In this document: in pieces, positions 7,531-15,498 of the stretch
Layout of the letters: each line of letters opens with the position of its first letter
Position numbering within the stretch: the first letter of the stretch is position 1
DNA from: Anaerolineae bacterium
GTDB lineage: Bacteria; Chloroflexota; Anaerolineae; 4572-78; J111
DNA: 64,000 bases
Reading direction: 5' to 3'
Assembly: GCA_023382535.1 (NCBI GenBank)
Contig: JAHDWA010000004.1
Span: 79,542 to 143,541, forward strand
Position numbers and translations under genes: made by a program
Notes under the pieces: model-generated
Told to the model about the DNA's origin: nothing
The model's input: only the letters and a program-made list of their open reading frames with translations
Databases searched by the model: none

Positions 7531-8634
7531 TTAACCGGCTGTCTCGACGGCCGGCAGTAACTCTAACGTCGTGCCCAGATAGGCCATCTCTCGCCCCTGC
7601 TCCGCTTTGACCACATGATAAAAACTGATGGGCGCCCCGATCCGCTCCCCGGTTGGACTAAAATTGATCAATCCGCTGACCCCCTGGTAATCCCGCAAGC
7701 CGCGCACTTCGGCCAGGATGCGGCGGCGGTCCGGCTCGCCCGCCCGGCGCAGGGCTTCGGCGATGATCATAACGGCGTCGTAAGCTTCGGGGCTGTAGGT
7801 GCTGTCCTCAGGGTAGCGGGCGATGTAAGCCTGGCGAAAGGCCGAGGCGCTGGCCAGCCGCCGGAAATCGGCCCCGGAATAGGTATGGTAAGCTTCGGCC
7901 TCCGGCTTGCCGCCGCCCAACGGAAAAGCGGTCTTCATGGCGTCGGTGCCTAAAAAGGGAACTTTTAAGCCGGCCTGGCGCAGCCCGCCCGAAATCATGA
8001 GACCCTCGCGGGGATGCACGGCGCAAAAGACCAGCTCCGGCTGCGCGGCTGCGGTCGCTTGAACGACCTCGCTAAAGTCATCCCCCCCATTCGGGTACTT
8101 CTGCCGCCCGACAATTTGCCCGCCCAGTTTTTCATACTCCCGCGCAAAAATATCAGCGGTCGTGCCGGCCCAGGCGTCATCGGCATGGATCACCGCCGCC
8201 CGGCGGGCTTTGAGATAGCCATATGCCATACGGGCCAACTCGCCGCCCTGGTCGTTCTCGTTGGCGACCAACCGGAAGAAGGTCTGGTAGCCGCGCCGGC
8301 ACAGGTCGGGGTGGGAAGCGCACGGGCTGACCTGCACCAGTCCGGCTTCACTATAAATTGGGGCGCTGGCAAAAGCTTCGCTGCTGCCCATCGGCCCAAC
8401 GACGCCGATAATGCTCGAATCGGCTGCGATTTCTCGGGCAAACTTGGCGGTTGTCTCCGTATTGCCAAAATCATCGAAGATTTTCCAATCCAGGTGGACC
8501 GGCAGGCTGCCATCTTGCTTCAGTTCATCTACAGCAATTTGCGCCCCTCGATAGATAGGATTTTCCTCCGCCGGGCGCTGGGGGCGGGTCGAGATGGAAA
8601 AGGCGATATGAGCAATGGGTTTCTTATTTGGCAT
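7531..8634 (-). CDS. LivJ/amide-type periplasmic-binding fold protein without signal peptide
   Basis: A 367-aa type I periplasmic-binding-fold protein resembling branched-chain amino acid/amide receptors: GAQIAVDEL near the N terminus, VVGPMGSSEAFASAPIYSEAG, FFRLVANENDQGGELAR, and YSPEAYDAVMIIAEALRRAG. Such proteins normally feed Liv/Ami/Urt ABC transporters. Here an AAGGAGG stands 5 nt before the ATG and the protein begins directly with MPNKKPIAHIAFS, so there is no signal peptide or lipobox. No LivH/M/G/F gene occurs in the window. It may be a cytoplasmic ligand sensor (AmiC-like) or a protein secreted in some other way. Confidence 0.8.
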   Translation of the reverse strand: MPNKKPIAHIAFSISTRPQRPAEENPIYRGAQIAVDELKQDGSLPVHLDWKIFDDFGNTETTAKFAREIAADSSIIGVVGPMGSSEAFASAPIYSEAGLVQVSPCASHPDLCRRGYQTFFRLVANENDQGGELARMAYGYLKARRAAVIHADDAWAGTTADIFAREYEKLGGQIVGRQKYPNGGDDFSEVVQATAAAQPELVFCAVHPREGLMISGGLRQAGLKVPFLGTDAMKTAFPLGGGKPEAEAYHTYSGADFRRLASASAFRQAYIARYPEDSTYSPEAYDAVMIIAEALRRAGEPDRRRILAEVRGLRDYQGVSGLINFSPTGERIGAPISFYHVVKAEQGREMAYLGTTLELLPAVETAG

Positions 8635-8653
8635 TTAAGCCTCCTTCTTTAAT

Positions 8654-9817
8654 TTATGTTAGAAAAAATTGGCGAATGGCATGTCCAACTTTTACAATCT
8701 CTTCTGCCGACAGTTCAGGGATGGTCGGCAAACAGAGTAACTCCGTGGTAACCAGCTCGGTTTGAGGCAGTGAACCAGGACCATAGTCTGGATGTTGATA
8801 GACAGGTTGCAGGTGCAGCGGGGGTACATACTGAAGCCCTGTCCAGATTCCGGCTTGAGCCAACTGATGCATCAGGGCATCCCGGTGGGGAGATCGAATG
8901 ACATAGACCCGATAGACCGGTTCCGACTGAGGCGTATCTTGGGGCAACAAGAGATACCGGGGTTCTAAATCGGATAATATCTCTCGGTAAAGGTGGGCAT
9001 TCTTCCGGCGATGTTGAAGCCAATCATCGAGGCGCCGCAGCTTGACCCGCAAAACCGCCGCCTGTAGTTCATCCATGCAGGCATTGTAGCCGTTCATCAG
9101 ACTATCAAAACGAGCGCCGACTGCGCCCTCTCGAATAGCGACGATAGCCGAAGGTTGATAACCATAGTTGGCCAGGATTGATATACGCTGCGCCAGTTCT
9201 GCATCATGAGTAACAATCATGCCTGCCTGACCATACGCGCCGAGAATTTTGCCAGGACTGAAACTAAAACAGCCAATTTTGCCCATACTGCCTACCCGCT
9301 GATCCCGGTAGATCGCTCCGTGAGCCAGAGAGGCATCTTCGATCACTGGAATCCTATGCTGGTTGGCAATCTCGGTGATTGAATTCAGCTCAACGGGGTT
9401 CCCATACATGTGTACCACGAGAATTGCCCGGGTTCTGGGGGTGATCTTGGCCTCCAATTGCTGCGGGTCGAGATTATAAGTGCGGGGGTGGATGTCCACC
9501 CAAACTGGGCGCGCGCCCGCGTGAACAATAGGCGCCGACACAGAGATGTCAACGTTGGCTACTGAAATTACCTCATCCCCTGGCTTAATATCCAACGCCT
9601 TCAGCGCCAGCAGGAGAGCGAAACTGCCGGAAGCAACCGCAAGGGCGTGCTTCACCCCCACGTAGCGGGCAAATTCTGCCTCAAAGGCTGCAACCTCCAG
9701 ATCCGGCTTAAAGACGGCTCGTCTCTTTACCCGGTCAACGGCTTCATCAACCTCATCTTTGATGGAGTCACTCTGTTGGGCTAATCTATTTCCCGGAATA
9801 GTAAATCGAGCGGCCAT
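8654..9817 (-). CDS. DegT/DnrJ/EryC1/StrS family PLP aminotransferase
   Basis: A fold-type I PLP enzyme that usually transaminates keto-sugars. Motifs: ASGSFALLLAL (phosphate-binding turn), EDASLAHGA (cofactor Asp) and CFSFSPGKILG with the Schiff-base Lys at about residue 190. The start is placed at the ATG at 9817 because AGGAAAGG lies 6 nt upstream; a TTG 30 nt earlier has no such site. In this operon of dehydrogenases and ABC transporters the usual sugar-modifying partners are absent, so the substrate may be an unusual keto compound. It ends 20 nt before the LivJ-like gene. Confidence 0.88.
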   Translation of the reverse strand: MAARFTIPGNRLAQQSDSIKDEVDEAVDRVKRRAVFKPDLEVAAFEAEFARYVGVKHALAVASGSFALLLALKALDIKPGDEVISVANVDISVSAPIVHAGARPVWVDIHPRTYNLDPQQLEAKITPRTRAILVVHMYGNPVELNSITEIANQHRIPVIEDASLAHGAIYRDQRVGSMGKIGCFSFSPGKILGAYGQAGMIVTHDAELAQRISILANYGYQPSAIVAIREGAVGARFDSLMNGYNACMDELQAAVLRVKLRRLDDWLQHRRKNAHLYREILSDLEPRYLLLPQDTPQSEPVYRVYVIRSPHRDALMHQLAQAGIWTGLQYVPPLHLQPVYQHPDYGPGSLPQTELVTTELLCLPTIPELSAEEIVKVGHAIRQFFLT

Positions 9818-9849
9818 GGCAATCCTTTCCTGATCCGATTTGTTCAAGG

Positions 9850-10761
9850 CTACAGTTCTAACCGCCAGCGACGCCGCGGATCGAGCATATCATTGGCCCA
9901 ATCACCCATTAGATTAATCCCTAAAATAGTCAAGGTGATGACGATACCGGGCAGCGTCGCAATCCACCAGCCAACTGTTAAGTAATCACGGCCGTTGGCT
10001 AGCATGGCTCCCCAGCTCACATCGGGAGGGCGAATACCAAGTCCTAAAAAGCTTAACGCCGCTTCGAGAATAATAACGTTTGCCAGTTCAAGCGTAGCGA
10101 TGATGATGATCTGGTTTGTAACATTGGGCAAAAGATGGCGTAGAATGATGCGTAATCGTCGGGCGCCTGAAGCGCGAGCTGCCAGCACGAATTCTTGCTC
10201 GCGTAGTTGCAACACGTCACTACGGACGACGCGCGCGTAAATCACCCAGCCAAACAGGACCAAGACCAGGACCATTGTCGAAATTGACGCACCCAGCAGC
10301 GCTAAAACGGTAATTCCAAGTAAGATAAATGGAATGGCTAACTGAATGTCGGCCAAGCGCATAATCACCTCATCGACCCAGCCGCCCCACTCTCCGGCGA
10401 CAACACCGGCCAGAGAACCTATCAACCCGGCCAGGCCCACCGCCGTTACTCCTATCAGCAGTGAAGTTCGGGCCCCATAGATAATGCGGGTCAGAATATC
10501 TCGACCAAGATGATCAGTCCCCAGGGGGTAGTTTGGGGTACCTCCCGGTTGCCAAAACGGTGGCAGCAAAGCGCCCGACAAATCCTGACGGTTTGGATCG
10601 GTACTTATCATCAATGGCCCAAGCAGGGCCATAACCAGCCATAAACACACCAGGAATAAACCGAGTAAGGCCGTGCGGTCACGCCTAAGCCAAGCGATGA
10701 CAGGCATTACCTTATTAGAACGCAGCCTCGGTATAATGGGCCAGGGAAATACTTTAGTCAT
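9850..10761 (-). CDS. Dipeptide/oligopeptide ABC transporter permease (DppC type)
   Basis: A 303-aa inner-membrane permease with the OppC/DppC layout: a short cytoplasmic N terminus, a first helix (LFLVCLWLVMALLGPL), the diagnostic NYPLGTDHLGRDILTRIIYGAR, and five more helices. The cytoplasmic EAA coupling loop is ARASGARRLRIILRHLLPN. It pairs with the DppB-type gene upstream (10779) and the LysM binding protein (11708). No ATPase gene is adjacent, so the complex must borrow one, most simply the pair at 22383-24348. Confidence 0.92.
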   Translation of the reverse strand: MTKVFPWPIIPRLRSNKVMPVIAWLRRDRTALLGLFLVCLWLVMALLGPLMISTDPNRQDLSGALLPPFWQPGGTPNYPLGTDHLGRDILTRIIYGARTSLLIGVTAVGLAGLIGSLAGVVAGEWGGWVDEVIMRLADIQLAIPFILLGITVLALLGASISTMVLVLVLFGWVIYARVVRSDVLQLREQEFVLAARASGARRLRIILRHLLPNVTNQIIIIATLELANVIILEAALSFLGLGIRPPDVSWGAMLANGRDYLTVGWWIATLPGIVITLTILGINLMGDWANDMLDPRRRWRLEL

Positions 10762-10778
10762 ATCTCGATTCTGTTCAA

Positions 10779-11699
10779 TTAATTGTAGCGAATCTGCGGA
10801 TTGAGATAAGCATATAAAACGTCGGTCAGAAGATTGATAAAGATGAACATTAGAGCTACAACTGCAACAATCGCCTGTACCAGGGGGAAGTCTCGGGCGC
10901 TGACTGCCTGAACGGAAAGCCAGCCAAGGCCCGGCCAGGCAAATATTGTTTCAGTAACCACAGCTCCGCCCAACAAATACCCAAATTGGAGGCCCATGAC
11001 GGTTATAACCGGCAGGGCAGCATTCTGTAAGGCATGTCCTACAACTACTTTGTGCTCGGTCAACCCCTTGGCCCGGGCCGTACGGCAGTACTCCTTGCTC
11101 AGTACTTCGAGCATATTGGCCCGTAAGACCCGGGCAATGCGGGCCATTGGATATAACCCAAGGGTAAGTGCAGGCAAGATAATGCTGGTCGGCTCAAGCC
11201 GGCCGGCAACAGGCAGCCAGCGCAACTTTACCGCAAAAACTAAAACTAACATGATACCCAGCCAAAAGAGAGGGATTGATTGTCCGGCTAGAGTCAGCAA
11301 GCGCCCGGCATTATCAATAACACTATTAGGTTTGACAGCCGAGCTAATGCCAATGGGAACGGCGACCGCCACCGAAAACAACATGGCTGCTACTGCCAGT
11401 TGTACGGTCGCTGACAGCCGTTCCATAACCAGGGTTAAGGCCGGCTGTCTAAAGCGTAACGAGCGGCCAAGATCGCCTTGAACTGCCCTCGTGACAAAGT
11501 CCAAGTACTGAACAAGAAAGGGTCTATCAAGGCCAAGCTCACGGCGAAGTTCCTCGCGTTCCTCGTTACCGGCTATGCCGCTTTCTAAGATCACGGCTAC
11601 TGGGTCACCAGAAATGTGCAACATGCCGGCAACGAAGATAGTTACACCAAACAGCACCACGACTGAAAGGAGTAAACGCCGCAAAATGTAATGGGTCAT
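10779..11699 (-). CDS. Dipeptide/oligopeptide ABC transporter permease (DppB type)
   Basis: A 306-aa inner-membrane permease. It has the N-terminal helix MTHYILRRLLLSVVVLFGV, the extracytoplasmic GDPVAVILE / LGLDRPFLVQY region found in all DppB proteins, an EAA loop (RTARAKGLTEHKVVVGHALQN), and the C-terminal signature GGAVVTETIFAWPGLGWL. It lies 17 nt before the DppC partner and 8 nt after the LysM-type substrate-binding gene, so the three form a transport module. Confidence 0.93.
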   Translation of the reverse strand: MTHYILRRLLLSVVVLFGVTIFVAGMLHISGDPVAVILESGIAGNEEREELRRELGLDRPFLVQYLDFVTRAVQGDLGRSLRFRQPALTLVMERLSATVQLAVAAMLFSVAVAVPIGISSAVKPNSVIDNAGRLLTLAGQSIPLFWLGIMLVLVFAVKLRWLPVAGRLEPTSIILPALTLGLYPMARIARVLRANMLEVLSKEYCRTARAKGLTEHKVVVGHALQNAALPVITVMGLQFGYLLGGAVVTETIFAWPGLGWLSVQAVSARDFPLVQAIVAVVALMFIFINLLTDVLYAYLNPQIRYN

Positions 11700-11707
11700 C
11701 AGGTGAT

Positions 11708-13468
11708 CTACCGAAACGTTACCTGCTCAAAACTCATAATCTGGTCTGGCCGAGGCGTCCAGTTGATCTCGTTACTTACCCCGTAAATATCCTGGTAATG
11801 CCAGAGCCAAACCCAGGGCACATGCTCATAGAAAACGTAGTCTTCAAACTCCTGCAGAACTTTTATTCGTTCGGTAGTATCCAGTTCCGCCAGTACCTGT
11901 TTGGTAAAGGCATCGGTTTGCTCATTGGCCCCGTAGCCATAGGGCTTGTTCAGCTCAAACTCAATCAACGGGTGATAAAGCGGGGTCAAGAATAGAGGCG
12001 CGCTGGCGGCAAAGTGGAGACCCTCTACCCGTGAAGCTGATATCTTGCTAAAGTAAGCCCCCGGCTCCATTCCCACTAGTTCCACCTTAATGCCAACCTC
12101 GCCAAGTTGAGCGGCAATCGCTTCAGCCGACTCAACATCCAAGATGTACCGGCCTACCGTATGATGGAAGGTGATATCAAAGCCATCCGGGTAACCCGCC
12201 TCAGCCAAAAGCTGTTTAGCCAGGTCGGGGTTGTATTCGTATGGCTTGAGCCTTCCGGGAAGATGGCCCTCCATACCATCAAGAATAAAACCGGTGTCGC
12301 GACCGTAGGCGCGCCCCAGAAAAAGGGTTTCTATGATCGCCTCGACGTTAATAGCGTGGTTCAACGCTCGACGCACCCGCACGTCCGCGGTCGGTCCTGT
12401 CTCCAGGTTCATCCGCAAAAACGCCTTACGAATCCCTTTTACTGTTTCGATTCGGGCGATACCGGAGTTCTCGACCCGATCAATTAATGCCGGCGGAATA
12501 TTTTCTGCAAGATGTACTTCACCTGTTTCAAGTAAGGCAACCCGGCTGGTTGGGTCTGGCGCCCAGCGAAAATGAATCTCACCGACAAAGGGTTTCTGGC
12601 CCCAGTAATCAGGATTAGGCTCAACTTTTATATCAACCCCTTTGTTCCATTCGACAAATCGCCATGGTCCGGTTCCAATGGGCTTTTGTCCAAACTCATC
12701 TGAACCTAACTGGGCATGGTATTGAGGCGGGAAAATAAAGAGGAAAGCTAACGTAGGCGGCAACGTGGTCGTTGGCTCAGCGGTGATCAGGTCAACGGTA
12801 AACTCGTCAACCTTCTCAGCGCCAGTGATAAAATCATACCAGCCCTTAGCCTCCCCATCGGTATTCTTGTAAACATTGAGTGAGTAAAGCACGGCATCAG
12901 CATTAAAGGGTTCACCATTATGGAACTGGACACCCTCTTTTAAGGTCAAACGCCACCGATTCAGGGCGGTCGGACTCCAGGAGGTGGCCAGCCAGGGTAC
13001 AAAGCCTCCCTCCGCTGTATTCATCGCTAACGGCTCCATTATAGTCAGGTCTATTAAAAGTGAGGGTTTGATTGTATCAATCGTTGGCTCAAGCAAGCGT
13101 GGTTCAGCGGCTAAGGCCACTTTGAGAGGCTGATCGCTGCGTACGCCCGCCACCGGAGTTAGCGGTTTGGCCAGTAGAGTCTCTGCATCTGCTCTACTCG
13201 GAACACACAATTTCCAGCCGGGTTCAATAATATTTACATTAGAGATTGTGGCATAGCTGCTATCATTGATCGCTATGGCATTCGTAGCTTTAGAGATAGC
13301 CTCGTATGCCAGCACATCCCCGTAAAATTTGTCGGCAATCTTGGATAGCCAGTCATCTGCCTGCACAACGACATCACTTTCACAAAAAGTCTCAGCCTGT
13401 GCCAGGGCTGCTGGAGCTAACGTTAAAACGATCCCTAATAACAAGAAAAAAACAGCTAATTTCTTCAT
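11708..13468 (-). CDS. Family-5 substrate-binding protein with N-terminal LysM-like domain
   Basis: This 586-aa extracytoplasmic receptor has a Sec signal peptide (MKKLAVFFLLLGIVLTLAP, cleavage near AQA) without a lipobox. Residues about 28-91 form a LysM-like module (DDWLSKIADKFYGD ... IIEPGWKLCVPS) bounded by two Cys that could form a disulfide. The rest is an oligopeptide-binding SBP_bac_5 domain (LKEGVQFHNGEPFNADAV; GTGPWRFVEW; VRRALNHAIN). LysM binds peptidoglycan, so the receptor may be held in the wall rather than by a lipid. The ligand is unknown. It is followed by its own DppB and DppC genes and is a paralogue of the protein at 15499. Confidence 0.9.
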   Translation of the reverse strand: MKKLAVFFLLLGIVLTLAPAALAQAETFCESDVVVQADDWLSKIADKFYGDVLAYEAISKATNAIAINDSSYATISNVNIIEPGWKLCVPSRADAETLLAKPLTPVAGVRSDQPLKVALAAEPRLLEPTIDTIKPSLLIDLTIMEPLAMNTAEGGFVPWLATSWSPTALNRWRLTLKEGVQFHNGEPFNADAVLYSLNVYKNTDGEAKGWYDFITGAEKVDEFTVDLITAEPTTTLPPTLAFLFIFPPQYHAQLGSDEFGQKPIGTGPWRFVEWNKGVDIKVEPNPDYWGQKPFVGEIHFRWAPDPTSRVALLETGEVHLAENIPPALIDRVENSGIARIETVKGIRKAFLRMNLETGPTADVRVRRALNHAINVEAIIETLFLGRAYGRDTGFILDGMEGHLPGRLKPYEYNPDLAKQLLAEAGYPDGFDITFHHTVGRYILDVESAEAIAAQLGEVGIKVELVGMEPGAYFSKISASRVEGLHFAASAPLFLTPLYHPLIEFELNKPYGYGANEQTDAFTKQVLAELDTTERIKVLQEFEDYVFYEHVPWVWLWHYQDIYGVSNEINWTPRPDQIMSFEQVTFR

Positions 13469-13536
13469 TATTTTCCCTCCATTGAATGTGTAAAATTTTG
13501 AGCCAGTTCATGTCAGGCCTTTTTGCACCGTCAGAC

Positions 13537-14466
13537 CTAGATCCGCTTGTTGCGCGGATCGAATAATTCATTGATGCCATCGCCGATATAGTTGGCGGCG
13601 GCGGCGGTCAGGACCAGGGCGATGCCGGGAAAGAACACCAACCACCAGGCTGTGTCGAGGTAAGCCCGCCCTTCGGCCATCATGTTGCCCCAGGTCGGCG
13701 TGGGCGGCTGAGCGCCCATGCCCAGGAAACCCAGGGACGACTCGTAAATAATAACCTTGCCCAATTCAAAAGAGGCAATCACAATGAGCGGCCGGGCCAC
13801 GTTGGGCAGAATATGCCAGGTTAGAATCCGCAGGGTAGAGCAGCCCAGGCAGTGGGCGGCCTGGATAAACTCGCGCTGGCGCAGGCTCAACGTCGAGGCG
13901 CGTACGGTGCGGGCAAAAACGGGCCAGCCGGTGACAATAAATACGATAATCACGTTGACGATGCTCGGCCCCAGCAGGGCCACAATCGCCAGGGCTAACA
14001 GGATCAAGGGCAGGGCCAGTTGCAGATCGGCCAGACGCATGATCATGTCGTCAAAATAGCCGCCGTAAAAGCCCGATACCAGGCCCAGGAACACCCCGGC
14101 CAGGCCGGCCCCCATCACAGCCACCAGGCCAATGCCCAGGGATAGCCGGGCAGCCAGGGCGACACGAGTCAGGATGTCCCGCCCCAGTTGGTCGGTCCCC
14201 AAAAGGTGTGACCGGCCCTCTTTATCAACCCAGCCCGGCGACTGGAGTCGGCCGCGCAAATCCTGGCGATAAGGATCGAACGGGGAGATGAGCGGCGCTA
14301 TCACCGCCACAGCGATAATCAAAACCAGAATGGTTGCGCCAACCAGGGGCAGCGCCGCTCGCCGCAAAAAGCGAACCGCCCGGTTAGGTCGTTGCTGCAT
14401 CCAGGAAGGGACTTGGTCGGTTGGGTGGAGGGCGCCGGCCAAATCACGGCTTGGATGTGCGGCCAT
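13537..14466 (-). CDS. ABC transporter permease (DppC type)
   Basis: A 309-aa permease with a longer cytoplasmic N terminus (about 35 aa, basic), the DppC signature HLLGTDQLGRDILTRVALAAR, and the EAA loop AAHCLGCSTLRILTWHILPN. The C-terminal NYIGDGINELFDPR is typical of the family. It is closest in the window to the other DppC proteins at 9850 and 31965. It is the last gene of the second LysM-receptor transport module, and the first LysM receptor gene begins 68 nt downstream. Confidence 0.92.
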   Translation of the reverse strand: MAAHPSRDLAGALHPTDQVPSWMQQRPNRAVRFLRRAALPLVGATILVLIIAVAVIAPLISPFDPYRQDLRGRLQSPGWVDKEGRSHLLGTDQLGRDILTRVALAARLSLGIGLVAVMGAGLAGVFLGLVSGFYGGYFDDMIMRLADLQLALPLILLALAIVALLGPSIVNVIIVFIVTGWPVFARTVRASTLSLRQREFIQAAHCLGCSTLRILTWHILPNVARPLIVIASFELGKVIIYESSLGFLGMGAQPPTPTWGNMMAEGRAYLDTAWWLVFFPGIALVLTAAAANYIGDGINELFDPRNKRI

Positions 14467-14499
14467 TAAACTCCTTTCTGCTCAGATAGGTGAACTTTT

Positions 14500-15423
14500 T
14501 CATTGGTAGCGGATGCGGGGGTCCAGGATGGAGTAGGCCAGGTCAACTAACAGGTTGATCCCGATAAAGATCAGCGCCGAGACCAAAACGACGGCCTGCA
14601 CCACCGGGTAATCGCGGTCAGATAGGGCGTTGACCGCCAGTTGGCCCACGCCCGGCCAGCCAAAAACCGTTTCCGTCACCACTGCCCCGCCGAGCAGCGC
14701 GCCGGTTTGCAGGCCCAGGATGGTGACAACCGGCAGGAGCGCGTTGCGCAGGGCGTGTCTAAAAACCACCGGCGAAAGGGCAAATCCTTTGGCGTAAGCG
14801 GTGCGGATATAATCCTGGCGCAGCACCTCGATGAAGCTGGTGCGCGTGATCCGAATAATGATGCCGGCCAGAAAGGGGGCCAGCGAGCAGGCCGGGAGCA
14901 CCAGGTGCTGCCAGTCGCCATAGCCGGAGGTGGGCAGCAAGCGCCAGCGCAGGGCCACAAAGGAGATCAGGGTCAGGCCCAGCCAAAAGCTGGGGATGGA
15001 TTGGCCCAGCAGGGCCAAGAAAAGCGCCAGGTTATCAAATAAGCTGCCCGGCCTGAGCGCCGCCAGGATGCCGACCGGCAGGCCGATGATGACGGCCAAA
15101 AAGAGCGCCGCCGCCGCCAGCAGGAGAGTAGCGGGCAGGGCCAGCCAGACTAATTCCGCCGTTGGCCGCACCGCCCGGATGGACATACCCAAATCACCCT
15201 GGAGCGCCCGCCCGACGAAACTCAGGTACTGCTCCGGCAGCGAGCGGTCCAGGCCCATGCGCGCCCGCACCGCCGCCACCTGTTCATCCGAAGCCTGCTC
15301 ACCCAGCATTAAACGCACCGGATCGCCCGGCGTGATGTGAAGGAGCAGGAAGACGACGAGTGAAGCCAGGAACAGCAGCGGCAGCGCTTGCAGAGTGCGG
15401 CGTAAGAGGTATCTGAAGCTCAT
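14500..15423 (-). CDS. ABC transporter permease (DppB type)
   Basis: A 307-aa DppB-type permease: N-terminal helix RYLLRRTLQALPLLFLAS, conserved HITPGDPVRLMLGEQAS and MGLDRSLPEQYLSF, EAA loop RTAYAKGFALSPVVFRHALRN, and C-terminal GAVVTETVFGWPGVGQLA. It is the second member of the SBP-DppB-DppC module at 13537-17271. The palindrome at 15460-15487 lies between the receptor gene and this gene. Confidence 0.93.
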   Translation of the reverse strand: MSFRYLLRRTLQALPLLFLASLVVFLLLHITPGDPVRLMLGEQASDEQVAAVRARMGLDRSLPEQYLSFVGRALQGDLGMSIRAVRPTAELVWLALPATLLLAAAALFLAVIIGLPVGILAALRPGSLFDNLALFLALLGQSIPSFWLGLTLISFVALRWRLLPTSGYGDWQHLVLPACSLAPFLAGIIIRITRTSFIEVLRQDYIRTAYAKGFALSPVVFRHALRNALLPVVTILGLQTGALLGGAVVTETVFGWPGVGQLAVNALSDRDYPVVQAVVLVSALIFIGINLLVDLAYSILDPRIRYQ

Positions 15424-15459
15424 AGCATGTCTGCGTAATTACAGGAATTTATCCGAGAG

Positions 15460-15487
15460 TGGCGTGCAGACTGAAGTCTGCACGCCA
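15460..15487. repeat. 13-bp palindrome between receptor and permease genes
   Basis: TGGCGTGCAGACT (15460-15472) and AGTCTGCACGCCA (15475-15487) are perfect complements with a 2-base centre. A stable RNA hairpin here would protect the 3' end of the receptor message and reduce read-through to the permease, a common arrangement behind binding-protein genes. The GTGCAGACT sequence is also reminiscent of dispersed palindromes. Confidence 0.65.
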
Positions 15488-15498
15488 GAATTTTTGGA

